Assembly (NCBI RefSeq): GCF_964355755.1
Contig: NC_092674.1
Span: forward strand, 14,017,001-14,081,000
DNA from: Antedon mediterranea
Lineage: Eukaryota > Echinodermata > Crinoidea > Comatulida > Antedonidae
DNA: 64,000 nt
Direction of reading: 5' to 3'
The translations under genes and the position numbers were made by a program. Within the stretch, counting starts at the first letter, position 1. Every line of letters starts with the position of its first letter. Of this stretch, positions 46,636-59,580 are shown piece by piece. The notes under the pieces are model-generated. The model was not told the DNA's origin. It saw only the letters and a list, made by a program, of their open reading frames with translations, and searched no databases.

Positions 46636-49022
46636 TATTATATTCTGAGAAAAACTTATCTGCTAAATTTAGAAACTTGAAAAGAAAATCTTTGGTTACG
46701 TCCTTGGTTTATCACTGTTAACAGCTTTAATAGCTTTGGCCACCTATACATAACATTGTTTTGGAATCAAGGCGTTGGTAAATATTATTGAGAAAATAAT
46801 TAACAGCATCGTTGACCTCTCTATGCAAATTGGTTCTTATCCAGGCTACATTACAAATGTTTTCTTAAGTCTTGATTCAATCTTTCTAAACATTAGATTA
46901 AAAGTAATTGTAACTGACCTAAAATCTGTTGGTACACTGGGTCTATTTACTGGCAATGGGTTAATAATATAAATATACGCGTAGAACAGTAGGCCTACCA
47001 CTAATAAAAAATAATATTAAAAATAAAATCGGATATAATTGCTTATTGCACACTTTCAAAATTATAATTCCCTGTTGTTTTCAAATGAATAAATAAAAAT
47101 GAACGGACATAACATAACATTGTGAGGCACGGTAAACATATCTGCATGAATAAAAAAAAAAACCCTAAATATTGTACATAATATAAAATATTCCAACCAG
47201 GGCCAAATTGATGGGATACTGTAATGTACAATCAACTGTACAATGTAATTGATTTTATGTTTTCATAGGATTATTATTGTAAGTCTACTTTACTTCCTTA
47301 TAGGTATGACAATACACTCATCAGTGTTTTATTTTTCTTTTAAGCTTCGCCTGTTTTTTTTTCTGCGAATTACTAGTATTTATAAAAAAAAATCAGTAAA
47401 TATTGTTGCACTTTTAAAGCTGCCTTATATAAAGCTGTGAAACAAATACTATTTGGAGCATAAATGTGTTTCATTTTTTCTTTTACAATTACCACACTTC
47501 CGATATACCGGTACTAGAAAGATTTGTTTATTGGAGAAAAGATCGGTAACAATGAGAGGTCTGTTATTATACTTTGTATAACTTCCTTATATTATTCATA
47601 TTGGAGCAATAATACACTGTGCTATTTAAAGATAGAAAACAAGCACTGCCTATTTCTGTATCACTGTTTGTTATTCACGATTGCATTATTTTTCTGAAGG
47701 TGTGTAAAGCAGAACAATATTTTTTTTTTTTATATCTTTGTTTATTTTGTGTTTTTGTAGTTTATTTTGTATTTTCTGTTTGTTTTGTCTGAGGGTCCCC
47801 AATGATCAGCTGATGCTGGATGGACCACCCTCATAAAATATTGTTGAAATAAAAATAAATAAATAAATAAAAATAAAAAACAATGAATGCTTGCTTTATA
47901 AAACTTCCGGTTTGCTTGTAAGCATACCAGATAGATTTATTTGTTAAGAATAGATAACATAGATAACAATGTTCATGTATTGTTTATAACTTTGTTACTA
48001 GCAAGAATACATTGTGGTTTATATAAGTTTAAGATAGAAAAACCAGCACTACATAGTTGTTGTATAATTTGCAGCTGTATATAGCAAGAATCAATCACAA
48101 CTGGATACTAGTTTTAATGTGAGATTAACTTATTTAAAACAAACTGTCGCGACACAACGACATTTCTTGATTTTAAACTAAATAGACAGGCATCATTAAT
48201 TCTTACTAACGTTTTAAAGTAGCACTAAAGAGCAGAATTATTTTTATTCATTAATTAGAACATAACGTACTTCTAGGTAACTAAAATATAACGAATGTCA
48301 ATTCCAGGAAGGGATCTGACCCTTCTGCCAAGCACAGTCTGTAATCGTATGCGTAGAATGTCGAGTGGCTAGCACATGGTCACGGTAAAACTTGGCAGTT
48401 TATTGATATCTTACAATGGGCCTACATTTAATATATCGCAATTAAGGTCATTGACCCTTTATTTTTCTAGCTAGTTAACTTGGAACACCATATTTCACAC
48501 ATTATTAAAGTGTGTCTGTATTTATCGCGGTGGTGTAATTAGCAATTCGTATTTCCTATTTATTTAGCAAAAGCATTAATATCTTAGAGGACATTTTCTG
48601 TAGGTATAGTTAATACCAAGAATAAGTGCTGATACTGCTCCTAATATTCATTTGTCCATATGAAAAACATTAAAACACAAACAAAAATACATTATGAAAC
48701 TGGCGAATAATAGCAATAACAATAATATAAGATACTTAATTTAAAACATATACAAAATAAAATCACTCTAAAATAAATTGCATTGCCTGCCTTGTACATT
48801 CTACATAAACAAAATTATATGCAATTTAGAGTAGTAGAACTTGATTAGTTCATTAAAAGCTTTTTTTATGAATAGCCTATTACATACACTATATTCGAAA
48901 TAGACTAAATTCAAGACTCAAGGGGCGTTTATTCCAAGGAACGTTTTATGGGGAGAGGGGGTGGGGCGGTTTTGATTCAATTGGCGTTTATTTAAATAAC
49001 CGTAATTGGTTCTATAGGCCTG

Positions 49023-49056
<34 letters not shown>

Positions 49057-49195
49057 TCCTAGATATGTATGGATTTACGATTGTAAACGCACCAGCAGGC
49101 CTATAAATAAATAATAATATGCATTTATAATACCTTATTATTTATTTCAAATAAAACACAAATTTATATTGACATCCGTGACATACTGTAACTCT
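46636..49195. other. Non-coding stretch with a LINE-like 3' tail
   Basis: No gene is supported. See the tail at 47770-47880. A (TA)n run is at 49025-49053. Confidence 0.45.
47770..47880 (+). mobile_element. LINE/SINE 3' tail fragment
   Basis: GTCTGAGGGTCCCCAATGAT...CCTCATAAAATATTGTTG is followed by (AAAT)n. A UTR-like block with a short tandem tail suggests a strongly 5'-truncated non-LTR insertion. Confidence 0.5.
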
Positions 49196-49500
49196 ATACA
49201 GAGTGTGACAAAGTGCGAGGCAAGCGAGGTACGCCAAATATTTGTGCGAGGCATCATTTATCATTTCCAAAAGTGCGATGCATGCGACGCATATAGTTTA
49301 CAATTTCAAAAAGGTGCGAGGCATATCTTAACGTGCTATATGCTATATTATGAGTGTTGACAAAGTGCGAGGCAGCGAGGCACGCCAAATATTTGTGCGA
49401 GGCATCATTTTATCATTTCCAAAAGTGCGAGGCATGCGAGGCATATAGTTTACAATTTAAAAAAGGTGCGAGGCATATCTTAACGTGCTATTATGCTATA
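49196..49500 (+). repeat. Two tandem copies, about 165 bp, of a GTGCGAGGCA repeat
   Basis: Units start GACAAAGTGCGAGGCA at about 49206 and 49369 and share ACGCCAAATATTTGTGCGAG and AGGCATATCTTAACGTGCTA. A diverged inverted copy closes the region at 51240-51395. Confidence 0.88.
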
Positions 49501-51395
49501 TTATAGGCCTAATAATCAATCGATACAAGCGTATCTAAATAGATTCGTGTATACACTCATCATGTTGTTTATTTTTATGTAACGATTGTTTTTTCATTCA
49601 AGTCATATCGTGTCAAATTTTACTTTTACAAAAGTGGCCAAACTACGGTTCAAAAATCTGAACGACAGTCTTCAACTTTCGATAAACAATAATTGTTATA
49701 GCGACACACTCATCAAATGACTTCAATGTTTGTTGGCATTTCGAGCGTGTTCACTCACATGTCTCTCCAACATAGCAGAGTGAAAATAATATTTTGTCAC
49801 ACCCCTGCGCCTAGATCCGGTAGAACCAAGAGATGGAAAATCCCTCTTTACTATTTAGCAGGTAGCGGAATGATTCAGCCCTCAGCTCAGAGGATTGTGG
49901 TGCATTCCCCTCCTATAGCACGTGGTTTCAGCAGCAACGCACAGACTTCTCTCTGAGCGGCGTGCCAAAGACATTTTTGACATTCCATTATCTAGGAACA
50001 ACACGTGTACCTCTCTCGCAAATAAGGTGAACAGCGATTGCCAGGTCAAGTTCAATAACTGGCGGTGAATAAAAGGTAACTGATATGGCGATCCAATAAC
50101 ATGCCGCAAAGAAAAACATTGCGACAGAATTCTGGAGCGCGTGTGAAAAAAGACTTACGTCCGACAATTGTAATACTAGGCCTAAAATTAAACTTTAGCT
50201 AATATGCTTAGCCCTAACCTAGATAAGAGGCCTATGTAGAAAATAATTTAATCAATTTTGATATAATAATAATTGGTGTAATATTTAATAATGATACACT
50301 ATTCCTGTTTTAGTAAGCTAGGTATATTACGAACGATTTTTATTTATTGTTGTCCATGTACGTACTAATAAACCTGGCGCTAGTTTCCTTCGCTTGTATT
50401 TTTACTCCAAATTTGATAACTAACTTTATCGTGTGAATAACACACCTTAGAAGTATACCTCATGAGTACTTTAATGAAAGAATCACATAAAAAGTAACAA
50501 ATAAATCCTTAAATTAATGATTTTACAAATTACAAGCGTGTTTCTCGCACACTGTTCGCGAATTTCACTTATTCAATGTTAAATATTTTTGTTTCTATGG
50601 AGCGCCAAAGGAGCAACGATAATAGAGGACTAAAACTCAGTGGAATGCGTCAATTTCTCATGCATTTATTGGTGAAAAACACGTTTTATTTCAATATATT
50701 TGTTAATTTGTCAATAAAAATGCTGTAATATGTTACTGCTGATACTGTTCTGTTTTCAAAGAATAATAATCAATCCTAAATCAACATCACTACTTTGTCT
50801 AGACCTAGGACATCCTACTAAGGATATTATGATGAATTTTTCTATTTTATTCTTTAAAAGGTTAACGAAACCGTGTACATTATCAACAGTAACATTTTTC
50901 CTTACTGACAGTAACAACATTTATTGAAATTGTACTTGATTTTCACCAAATAATGCGTTAAATATAAATGGATTCCACAGAGTTTTTAGCCCTCTAATTA
51001 ATTTTGCTCTTTTGGCGTTCCATAGAAACCAAAATATTGAACATTGAGTGTGCGAAATGCGAGAAAAACAACGTCTGTAAAATCACCAATTTAATGGATT
51101 TATTGCTACTTTTATGTGATTTTTCTTCATTAAAGTAGGCCTACTAATTCTAAGCTGTGGTATTCAGGATAAAGTTGGTTAAAATACAAGGCAGGTGCAA
51201 AAGGAAACTAGCCTAGCGGGCCTAGGCCTAGGCTACTTCAATTTCGGTGATTTCCTGCCTTGCAATTTTGAGAAATGATAAAATGATGCCTCGCATTTTT
51301 TGATGATGGTAAAACGATGCCTCGCATAAATTTCTGACTTGCCTCGCATGCCTTCCCTGCCTCGCGTGCCTCGCTGCCTCGCACTTTGTTAGTAC
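49206..51395. mobile_element. Foldback-like region with long diverged inverted arms
   Basis: The outer arms GTGCGAGGCAGCGAGGCACGC (left, 49376) and its complement (about 51365-51390) are inverted. The inner arms 50438-50700 and 50935-51180 are also inverted (CACATAAAAAGTAACAAATA against its diverged complement). No transposase is seen. A likely foldback or long-TIR element of about 2.2 kb; ends are not fixed by a target duplication. Confidence 0.5.
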
Positions 51396-51810
51396 CCCTA
51401 TATTATAGGCATAATAATCAATTATTTATATTTTTATAATAGGCCTAGCGTATCGAAATAGATTCGTGTATACACTCATCATGTTGTTTATTTTTATGTA
51501 ACGATTGTTTTTTTCATTCAAGTCATATCGTGTCAAATTTTACTTTTATAAAAGTGCCCAAACTGTTCAAAAGTTGGGAGTCCGTATGCGCCATATTTAA
51601 AAATCTGAACGACAGTCTTCAACTTTCGATAAACAATATTTGTTAGAGCGACACTCATCAAATTACTGCCATGTTGTTTGGTATTTCGAGCTTGTTCACT
51701 TTACAATTATTTTAATATAAAGAATCACATAAAAAGTAACAAATAAATCCTTAAATTAATGATTTTACAGGCGTGTTTCTCACACACTGTTCGCGAATTT
51801 CACTTAAGCC
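51396..51810 (+). repeat. Direct duplicate of 49500-50590 with an internal gap
   Basis: TAGATTCGTGTATACACTCA and the following ~220 bp (49535-49757) recur at about 51460-51705. The copy then jumps to the sequence found at 50475-50570 (GAATCACATAAAAAGTAACA). The 49.76-50.47 kb segment is thus an insertion in copy 1 or a deletion in copy 2. Confidence 0.82.
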
Positions 51811-51811
51811 C

Positions 51812-51925
51812 CTTTCTCACAGATGGGCCTGCAATATACCGGTATGATGCTGGCGTCGTACCGTCCATTCTCATCGGACTATCGTGCCGGAAATAACCGG
51901 TATTTAACGGCTTTCTGTGAGAAAG
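51812..51925. repeat. 114-bp inverted-repeat unit
   Basis: The ends CTTTCTCACAG and CTGTGAGAAAG form a perfect 11-bp stem, with inner ATACCGGT and ACCGGTAT also inverted. It resembles a minimal MITE. Confidence 0.7.
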
Positions 51926-52122
51926 TCGTCGGGCATATTCGGCCAATAAAAAGTCTCTGACAAAATAATTATTGAGGGCGTCCTTTATTGTTATTATTTT
52001 TGTCTAGCGATATATGGCGGCGAATTTTAAGTTACAGATTATTATCTTCCTTTATAGCATATTTATGCAATACATGCTATGTACAGTATATTGTGCATAT
52101 ATTATACAGGTACAGCAATTAC

Positions 52123-54556
52123 GAGCCATTGTCTGTAAGAATCAAAGAAATATCAAAAATAGTGGCAGACTAAAAAAAATGGATTTCTTTCAAATTTTGT
52201 ACATGGCTATATATATGTGTTGAGAGAAATCAAATATGAAGTATTTTTTATTTCACACATATATTTCCATGGCAACGGCCAAATTTGTGTTTTTGACAAA
52301 TTTTCTCCTTTTTTAAGGTTTTTTAAAATGGATATTGGTACTACTTTGATGAACGATATTTTTGTTTTGTTCATTTAATTATAAAAAATAATTAGTGTAT
52401 GCATAATAACAATGCATTGTGTACCTGTTTCATATTTTTTATTTATTTTTTATTTCATACTTTGGGAGATACCATTTATTTAAAGAGAGGTATTTGTCAC
52501 TTTTTTTTAATTGTTAAATGCAACGAAACTTTACTTCACCATAACGCCCAAAGTGGTGTATTTTTTTTAGCTGATTTATTACAAATAGGTAGTTCTAATG
52601 TTTAATAAGTGATTTCTAAAATAAAATACTGGGGTAATTTAAAAATCTACAAACAGTGTTGCCCGAAAGATAGGCATTTTTATATAAAAAAAAACATGGT
52701 ATATTAGTAAAAACATTTTATTTTCTTTGAATATCTGATATGAAACTAAACTAAATTATCAGATCGTTGTGAATTTTAATCTTTGCAACAGATTACTCTG
52801 CTCTTATTTTGAAGCTCCTCTTTAATTTTTTTACTTATTTCATTTGCTAACCTAAGCAGATCCCACATGCCCATCCACCACCACTTCCGACTACCCCCCC
52901 CCCCCCCACCGCACTCACCTACCCTGACATAACCATAAAAAGATAAACTGCAACAGAGTTGAGAAAACTACACAGATTTTGACCGACCATTTTTCATATG
53001 ATAAAAGCTTTTAAAATTTGTCTGAAAATGCTAAAAAATACTAAACCACCTGATTATAAATAATAATATAATTCTGGAAAATCGAGAGGCTCGTTTCGTT
53101 AAGAATATCGTGCATAGCCATAATACGTGATTTTGGCCCTTTATCGGCAGACCGCTTTTCCAGGTCCCGAGGGTGGTCACTTACGGGAGGTTCAACTGTA
53201 TTTTAAAAAACAATTATTCTTAGTTACGCATAGAAACAGATTCTAAGATAACATAAATAATACATTTTGACATAATTTGACCCAACAAATGACCCTTTCA
53301 CAAGATCAGACATTTTCAAAGTAAATTTGGGAAAAAAAGTAGTAAAGCTATGTAATCAATTTTTTGTAGTAATGAAACTCCATATTAAAAATATTGTACT
53401 TAGTTACGTATAGAAACAGTTACTACAATACACTATAGGTAAAATGTTGATGTCATTGGACCTCAACATGTAAAATGTAATTTTTTTTTCATAAAAACTC
53501 CATATTTTATTTAAAAAAAATTATTCTTAGTTATGTAAACAGATTATTAGGATTCAGTATTTAAAGTAAATTTGGCAAAAAGTAGATATGTAAAACTATG
53601 TACAAAAAATTTTTGTATTTATGAAAAGACCTATATTTTTAAAATATTTTCGCATAGAAACAGTTACTATGGTAAAATGTTGACCTCATTTTACCTCAAA
53701 ATGAATGAATTTACAAGGTCAAGTTTGTCATCACTTTAAGATTATTAGAATGCAGTAGAAGTAAAATTGAGAAAAATTACAAATGCAATCAATTCTTTGT
53801 ATTCATAAAAACGCCATTTTTTTTTCGTTTTTTTTAACTTAGTTACACATAGAAATGGTTTCTAAGGTAACACTATGGTAAAAAATGAAATTCTCCTATT
53901 TTATCTAAACTATTCGTATGACTCTAGTAGCATTATGACTAGCCACATATACATTTTATTATTGGATTAGCCATATTTAAATTGTGTTTCATGTGTTTTG
54001 TTTGTTGATATTTTGTTTGTATTTTTTTGTATTTTCCGTATTTTCCTGGCAACACAAAACCTATGTACGTAATTTACCCCAGTGTTTTTTCGTGATTATT
54101 GTTGACAAACCTATTGACTATCAAATTACAAAACCTCATTGATATAAAAACACCACTTTGGAAGTTATAGGTACGTTTATGAGCTATACTTTTATAAAAA
54201 AAATATTTTTTAAAAACACCCCTTTTTAAAATAATGGTATCAACCAAACTCCATTTTGTCATTTTTTTTTCTACATTAAATGGAACTCAATACATGTTGT
54301 TTACACTGCTATAAACAAAACCTGTATTTTTGGTTAATATAAGTATACAATTTTGTACTTTTTCACTATAGAAAATCTGTGAAAAATGGCAAAAACATCA
54401 ACATTTGGATAATTGACCGTTGTCATGGCAACGGAGGCTAAAAATTAAAATGAATGTTGTAGATATGCTTTTTATTGAAATGTCTATTCATGGTAAAAAT
54501 TTGAGAGAAATCCATTTTTTTACATCTGCCACCAAATTTGTACAGACAATGGCTCC
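52123..54556. mobile_element. 2.4-kb element with diverged long inverted arms
   Basis: The left arm begins GAGCCATTGTCTGTA and the right arm ends with its complement. Further inverted matches are GTGGCAG...AAATGGATTTCT (left 52160, right 54520), CATGGCAACGG (52268, 54423), CAAAGTGGTGT (52548, 54148) and ACTGGGGTAA (52628, 54072). The arms are about 500 bp. The centre has degenerate tandem units but no protein. Confidence 0.6.
53205..53835 (+). repeat. About four degenerate units with TTAGTTACGCATAGAAACAG
   Basis: The word CTTAGTTACG(C/T)ATAGAAACAG recurs near 53219, 53399, 53517 (shortened) and 53838, each followed by a GTAAATTTGG- or CCTCAAAATG-type segment. Confidence 0.6.
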
Positions 54557-55408
54557 TAAATAGCCGTCATCGGCAATAAAACACCTTAGAAGGAGAAGTC
54601 AGGCTGTAAAATTTACAAGGCGACGAATGGTCAGGCACCAACAAATTGAAGAGCTATGGCCTAGATTATATGCTACAAATTTCTTCTTGTCCCTTTATTT
54701 TAAGCAGCTCTCTTATCTCATTATCCATCTAGTTCGACATTATTATTGTTAATTGAATTGAATCGGCGGCAAAGTGATACACTTGACCGCGCAAGGTGTC
54801 AAAGCCTCGAGGGGGAATTAAATATAACGGCGTTACGTTCTCACAGAATGCCCGTCTGGCATTGCGGGGAATATCCCTAGTAATATTACTAGGTCTAAAG
54901 TAGGTCATCTTACCCAAAAAGAAAATTAGAATATTTAATAATAATAAGCCTTGGCTCACAAAAGATGTAAGAAAGGAATTACTTAAGAAATGTATTGCAT
55001 CCAAAAACAAATGCAACGAGATGGAAAAGAAAAAGATTCAAAAATGTGTAAATAAGAAAATCAAAGCATGTAAAAAAGAATATGGAGAAAAAATTGAGAA
55101 CAAATTCAAGTGCCGGGACACCCGTCAGGCCTGGAATGGAGTTAGGAAAATTACAGGTATGGGGAAGAAAAATAATGAAATGGAACACAGTTTTAAACCA
55201 AATGATTTTAATATTTTTTATTCTAGATTTGATGAAATAAATTTTAAATGTGAAATGACTGCATCTGCTGAAGGGTTTAAAAATGAAATGAATGATAAAA
55301 GTGCAATAAAAATTGATGTAGATGATGTTAAGAAATATATGGAAAGGGTAAATGTTAGTAAAGCAAAGGGTCCGGACGGTGTATCAGGGCGTTTGATTAG
55401 ATCATGTG

Positions 55409-56949
55409 CTGGGGCGGATCCAGAGGGGGGTCTACGGGGTCCGGACCCCCACCTAAATTTTAAGGGTGCCCTTTTTTTAGAGGTTCAATATTTTATTCGT
55501 GTGACATATTTGTGTGTACAGAGTAGGCTACACTAACCTCAAAAATAAAAACAGAAATTTATCACAATTAGCGCGATGTTAAGTTACGGCGGCCGATCAA
55601 AGAGCATCGTGAGAGGTGGTGACGCGTGATGATCTCTACTTAAACTTCTAAAAATAGATCGTTTCACATACTACAGAGGGCGCATGTAAACTGTTTACGA
55701 TTCAACTCCACGTACGTTACCATGCGCAATATGTCATTGACGCGATTATTTGTCCATTTGTAAACACATTTTTATGTATTATTATTCTGAAAATAATTGA
55801 ACTGTAAACATAATTCTTTTGAGTATTTGTTTATTTACATATCATTCCATCAGATCAACTATTTTTTATTTCCATTACATCCAACCAAACATGTAAAAAA
55901 TGTAGTTAAAATATCGTACTATCTAGCGCGTACGACCATACGCGGTAGTACTCAAAAATCATCGAACGGTCCTTACACTATTCAACCTCTCATGACCTGG
56001 GATTTTTTTGTCTTCCTACGCCAAGATAATATAGTTCTACAAGCCATGTGCTTTTTTCTCTGAGAAATATTTATTAGTAAGTGCCAAAAAAAAATTTTTT
56101 TTTCTCGATATGAAGCCTTTATTATTCAAATCTTTTAAAGAAAAATCATACATACCATAAAGAAGGTTCATTTATTTCATATTTGAAACAATATTTGTGA
56201 AAATTACGTGAGGCTCAACTACAAAACCACCATTTTGTGATATGATGTCATCGTAAGCCAATCAAAGCTGAGCTTTCCCGCGATCGGCAGAGCTCACGGT
56301 TGAATGTCATAATTAATCATGAATTATTCATGATTTCTGCCCACGTTCGTCCTGGAAAAAAAAAATTACGCGAAAGGGTACTACACAAATTTAGAGCAAT
56401 GAATTTGTACGAATTCCGTTAAATAAACAACTCTATATATTTTATAAACATTTAATAACATATTTTATTGATAGGCCTATTTCCAATGTTGATATATAAA
56501 AGAAATTACTATAAAACGTAATTATATGTAATTATTTTAGCGAAAAATGGCGCAATTTGTTACCGTCACGTTCGTGGCTAAAAACGATCATTTTCGGCAA
56601 TGTTTTAGACCCTATATTTCGAAAACTACAAGTCAGATTTTCGTAATTCTTTCTTTATTGGAATATTGAAACAAAATACCAACAGATAATGTTTAAATTG
56701 GTTGAAAAATAACAACTTTTAATTTTGCATCGTTATCCCTGCTAATAAAGTGTCATTTCCGGCGAACTAGAAAGGTGCCATTTATCATGGATTTTGCGTG
56801 CGAGAGTGCCATTTCCGGCCATCTAAGAGTGTGTCCTGTGACAAAATTCGCTTCGCCACAACCCCCACCATGGGGGGGGGGGGGCTGTGGCTCAAATACT
56901 CAATACATGTGCCCTTCCCCCCTCTCAAAAATGTATAGATCCGCCCCAG
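55409..56949. mobile_element. 1,541-bp TIR element (CTGGGGCGGATC), 5-bp TSD
   Basis: The left end CTGGGGCGGATCCAGAGGGG and inverted right end CTGGGGCGGATCTA are flanked by ATGTG at 55404-55408 and 56950-56954. Insertion in LINE coding sequence confirms both ends, because the flanks rejoin to readable RT. GGGGCGGATC-type termini are common in hAT-like elements; a 5-bp duplication would fit the hAT5 type. No transposase is seen. G- and C-runs lie near the ends. Confidence 0.85.
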
Positions 56950-57524
56950 ATGTGCCTCTCAGCTTTCACCAATAGGCCTAATAAGCCAGCTTTTCCAGTG
57001 TTCACTGAACACGGGGGTGTGGTACCTGATCTATGGAAGGTCTCTGAGATTATACCTGTTCCGAAATGTGTAACCCTAAATCATTAACGACTTCAGACCA
57101 GTGGCATTAACATCTATTCTAATGAAGATCCTTGAGAAAATTGTTAGAAGTCAACTAATGTCTGAATGTAGTGATTTTATGGATAATAACCAATTTGCAT
57201 ATCAATGTAATAGAGGGGTCGATGATGCTATTATAACCTTGTTAGACATGGTGGTTTCACATTTAGATAAGAAGGGGACCTATGCTCGAGGGCTATTCAT
57301 AGACTTTTCATCTGCATTTAATTTGATGCAGCCTCATATATATTAATGAATAAAATGTCTGAATGGAAGGTTAATCCTTACCTTGCTCTATGGGTTGGTG
57401 ATTTTCTTACAAATCGGCTACAGTAGGCCTATGTTAAAGTTGGTAAATCTATCTCAGAGATTAGAAGGATCAACACTGGTGCACCCCAGGGGTGTTGTCT
57501 GTCACCAAGTTTATTTACAATATA

Positions 57525-57836
57525 ATATATATTATATAACACCTATATAAATTCCTGTCATTTGATTGGACGAATGTGGGTCACATGGCGTGCAATAGTA
57601 CGCACTATTCAACGATCGTTAAATAGTACTTTTTGAAACATTTTTGTTTGTTATTTAGATGTTATATAAAACAAATAATGAATGTTTTGTATTCGTGTAA
57701 TGGTACAAATAATGGCACTTGGTGAATGATGAAAGGTTATATCAACTCGGCTTTGCCTCGTTGATATACGGTAACCTTTCATCATTCACCTCGTGCCATT
57801 ATTTGTACCATTGCACTCATAAACATTCATTATTTG
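57525..57836. mobile_element. About 0.31-kb hairpin MITE inside the LINE
   Basis: It splits the RT between GAPQG and YADD at a TATA site. The right two-thirds (about 57668-57838) folds into arms of about 80 bp with roughly 10% mismatch: CAAATAATGGCACTTGGTGA against its complement, loop CTCGGCTTTGCCTCG. Exact ends are uncertain in the surrounding TA-rich sequence. Confidence 0.7.
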
Positions 57837-58500
57837 TATACTAGTGAATGTCGATCTTCATGTAGAATGTGTCATATTATAATCAAATACGCAGATGACA
57901 TGGTACTGATTGGTCTATTGAAAAATGCTGACGATCATGTGTATAAGGCTGAATATGTTAAATTAATGTCAAGGTGCAATGACAATTACAATGAATAATT
58001 AAGGTGACAATACTAATCTTTACTCAGTTCATTAAAAATCATTACTATTTCAAAATTAACATATCTTCATCTTCTATTTTTTTTTTTTTTTTCGCATTGT
58101 TGTATAAAACGACTTTTAAACCACCGATTTTGACGGTTTTCTTCGCCGCACGCCCCACCTACCGACTATGACCTTTACATGACCTTTAGCGGAAATGACA
58201 CATAAGCACAGAGTTTTAGCATTTTAAAATGCCTCGTTGTGTAGCTGCTGGTTGTGACAACAACCATACACACAATGTGAACTTCCATAAGTTCCCAAAA
58301 GATGAAATTTTGAGGAAGAAGTGGACTAATGCCGTTTCGAGAACACGGAGCAATTTCCAAGCTTCGGCGCGCATATTCGGTCCTATGTAGCGATCATTTT
58401 CTGGAGACGGACTACGAGGCAAGTTGCAAGTTCAATTAGGATGAGTGGCAACAATTATATGCGGCTGGTACAGGCCCGTATGCAGCATTTATAATGGGGG

Positions 58501-58842
58501 GGTGCGAGCGAAGCGAGCAACAATGGCTGGGGGCCAGGGGGCCGCCAAGGGCCCCCGGTCAGGGTCCAGGGGCCGAAGGCCCTGGAAAAATTTGCGTTAT
58601 TTGACGTTCTAAAGACTGATGTAAGACTCTCTGTTGTGGCTTGGGCTAGTTGAACGATGGACACCAGAACTTAACGCTTTCATGATGAGGCCAACTCAGC
58701 AGGGGTGGCGCCAGGATCTTCCCGACGCGGGGGCTACATTCCCCGACGAGGGTTCTATGCGAGCGAAGCGCGCATCACTAGGCTGAGGGCCAGGGGCCGC
58801 CAAGAGCCCCCGGTGGAGTCCAGGGGGCGAAGCCCCCGGAAG
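58501..58842 (+). repeat. Two GC-rich direct copies near the left end of the element
   Basis: GCGAGCGAAGCG, GGGCCAGGGG(G)CCGCCAAG and AGTCCAGGGG(G)CGAAG(G)CCC occur in the same order at 58506-58585 and 58758-58840. They stand out from the AT-rich surroundings and may be one element inserted beside or inside another. Confidence 0.75.
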
Positions 58843-59580
58843 CAACGCGTTCTAGCGTCATTTGAGGTCTTTTTAATCAGATTTAGGGTAGCCATTTTTT
58901 CCATTTTTTATAATGCATAAATAAAATACTGCGTGCAAAAAAACGATGCGCGATGACTGTTTCAATCCATATTTTTCAATTTAAAAAATAAAAGTTCAAA
59001 GAAAATTTAGAAAAATAGAGTTGGAGGTCCCGGAAATTGGACTTATTATACTTCAAAACATGAAAAAAAATATATAAGTCCCTTTCATGGGTTGTGACTG
59101 AAATGTTTGAAAAATAGAGATGTTAGGTCCCGGAAAATGTACTTCTTGTTCTTCGAAATATGACCAGCTTTATTGTTGGGGCTGAGCTAAGAAAATGTTT
59201 AAAACTAGAGCTGCAGGTCTTCAAAAAATTGCATTTTATACTTTGGAAACATCAGGCCTAGAGGCTTAAAAAACGCAAGCGTAGACCTTTTTCAGTCGGG
59301 GAAAAAAGTTTATTCCTCCCAGGTGTATGCATGCGTACCATCTGGACTTCCGAGTGGTGAGAAATTCATGACATACAGGATATTGAAAATGTAATAACTA
59401 TAGCTATAATGTTGGCTAAGCGAAAATGGCATGTTTTTTTGTTTAGTAATAGATGAAAAATTTATTTTAGGTGCCCCACGGTACAGAAGGTTACTTGTAA
59501 ATTAAAAAATTGGTGAACAAACGAACAATTAACATAATTCGTTTTTGCTGTAGTGTAGCGTACGTCGACGCAGTACACGA

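Larger units (their letters stand above)
54926..57990 (+). pseudogene. LINE (same style as the one at the left edge), in three pieces
   Basis: Piece 1 (54926-55408) encodes the endonuclease-RT linker (NNKPWLTKDVRKELLKK, then TRQAWNGVRKITGMGKK) and the RT start (NVSKAKGPDGVSGRLIRSC). It is cut by the DNA element at 55409. Piece 2 (56950-57524) continues with SQLFQCSLNTG and, after shifts, VVPDLWKVSEIIPVPK, NDFRPVALTSILMKILEK, QFAYQCNRGVDDAI, GLFIDFSSAFN and GAPQGCCLSPSLFT. It is cut again at about 57525. Piece 3 (57840-57990) has the catalytic YADD (KYADDMVLIGLL). There are several stops and frame changes besides the two insertions. CR1/Rex-like by motif style; no 3' end was identified. Confidence 0.88.

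Noticed and set aside
49758-50470. C2H2-like or LINE C-terminal protein in the extra segment of copy 1
   Set aside because: Short frames such as ERRAKDIFDIPLSRN look suggestive, but no complete motif or consistent frame could be followed.
54740-54860. tRNA- or 5S-like sequence with GGGGAATTAAATA
   Set aside because: No cloverleaf or internal promoter boxes could be laid out.
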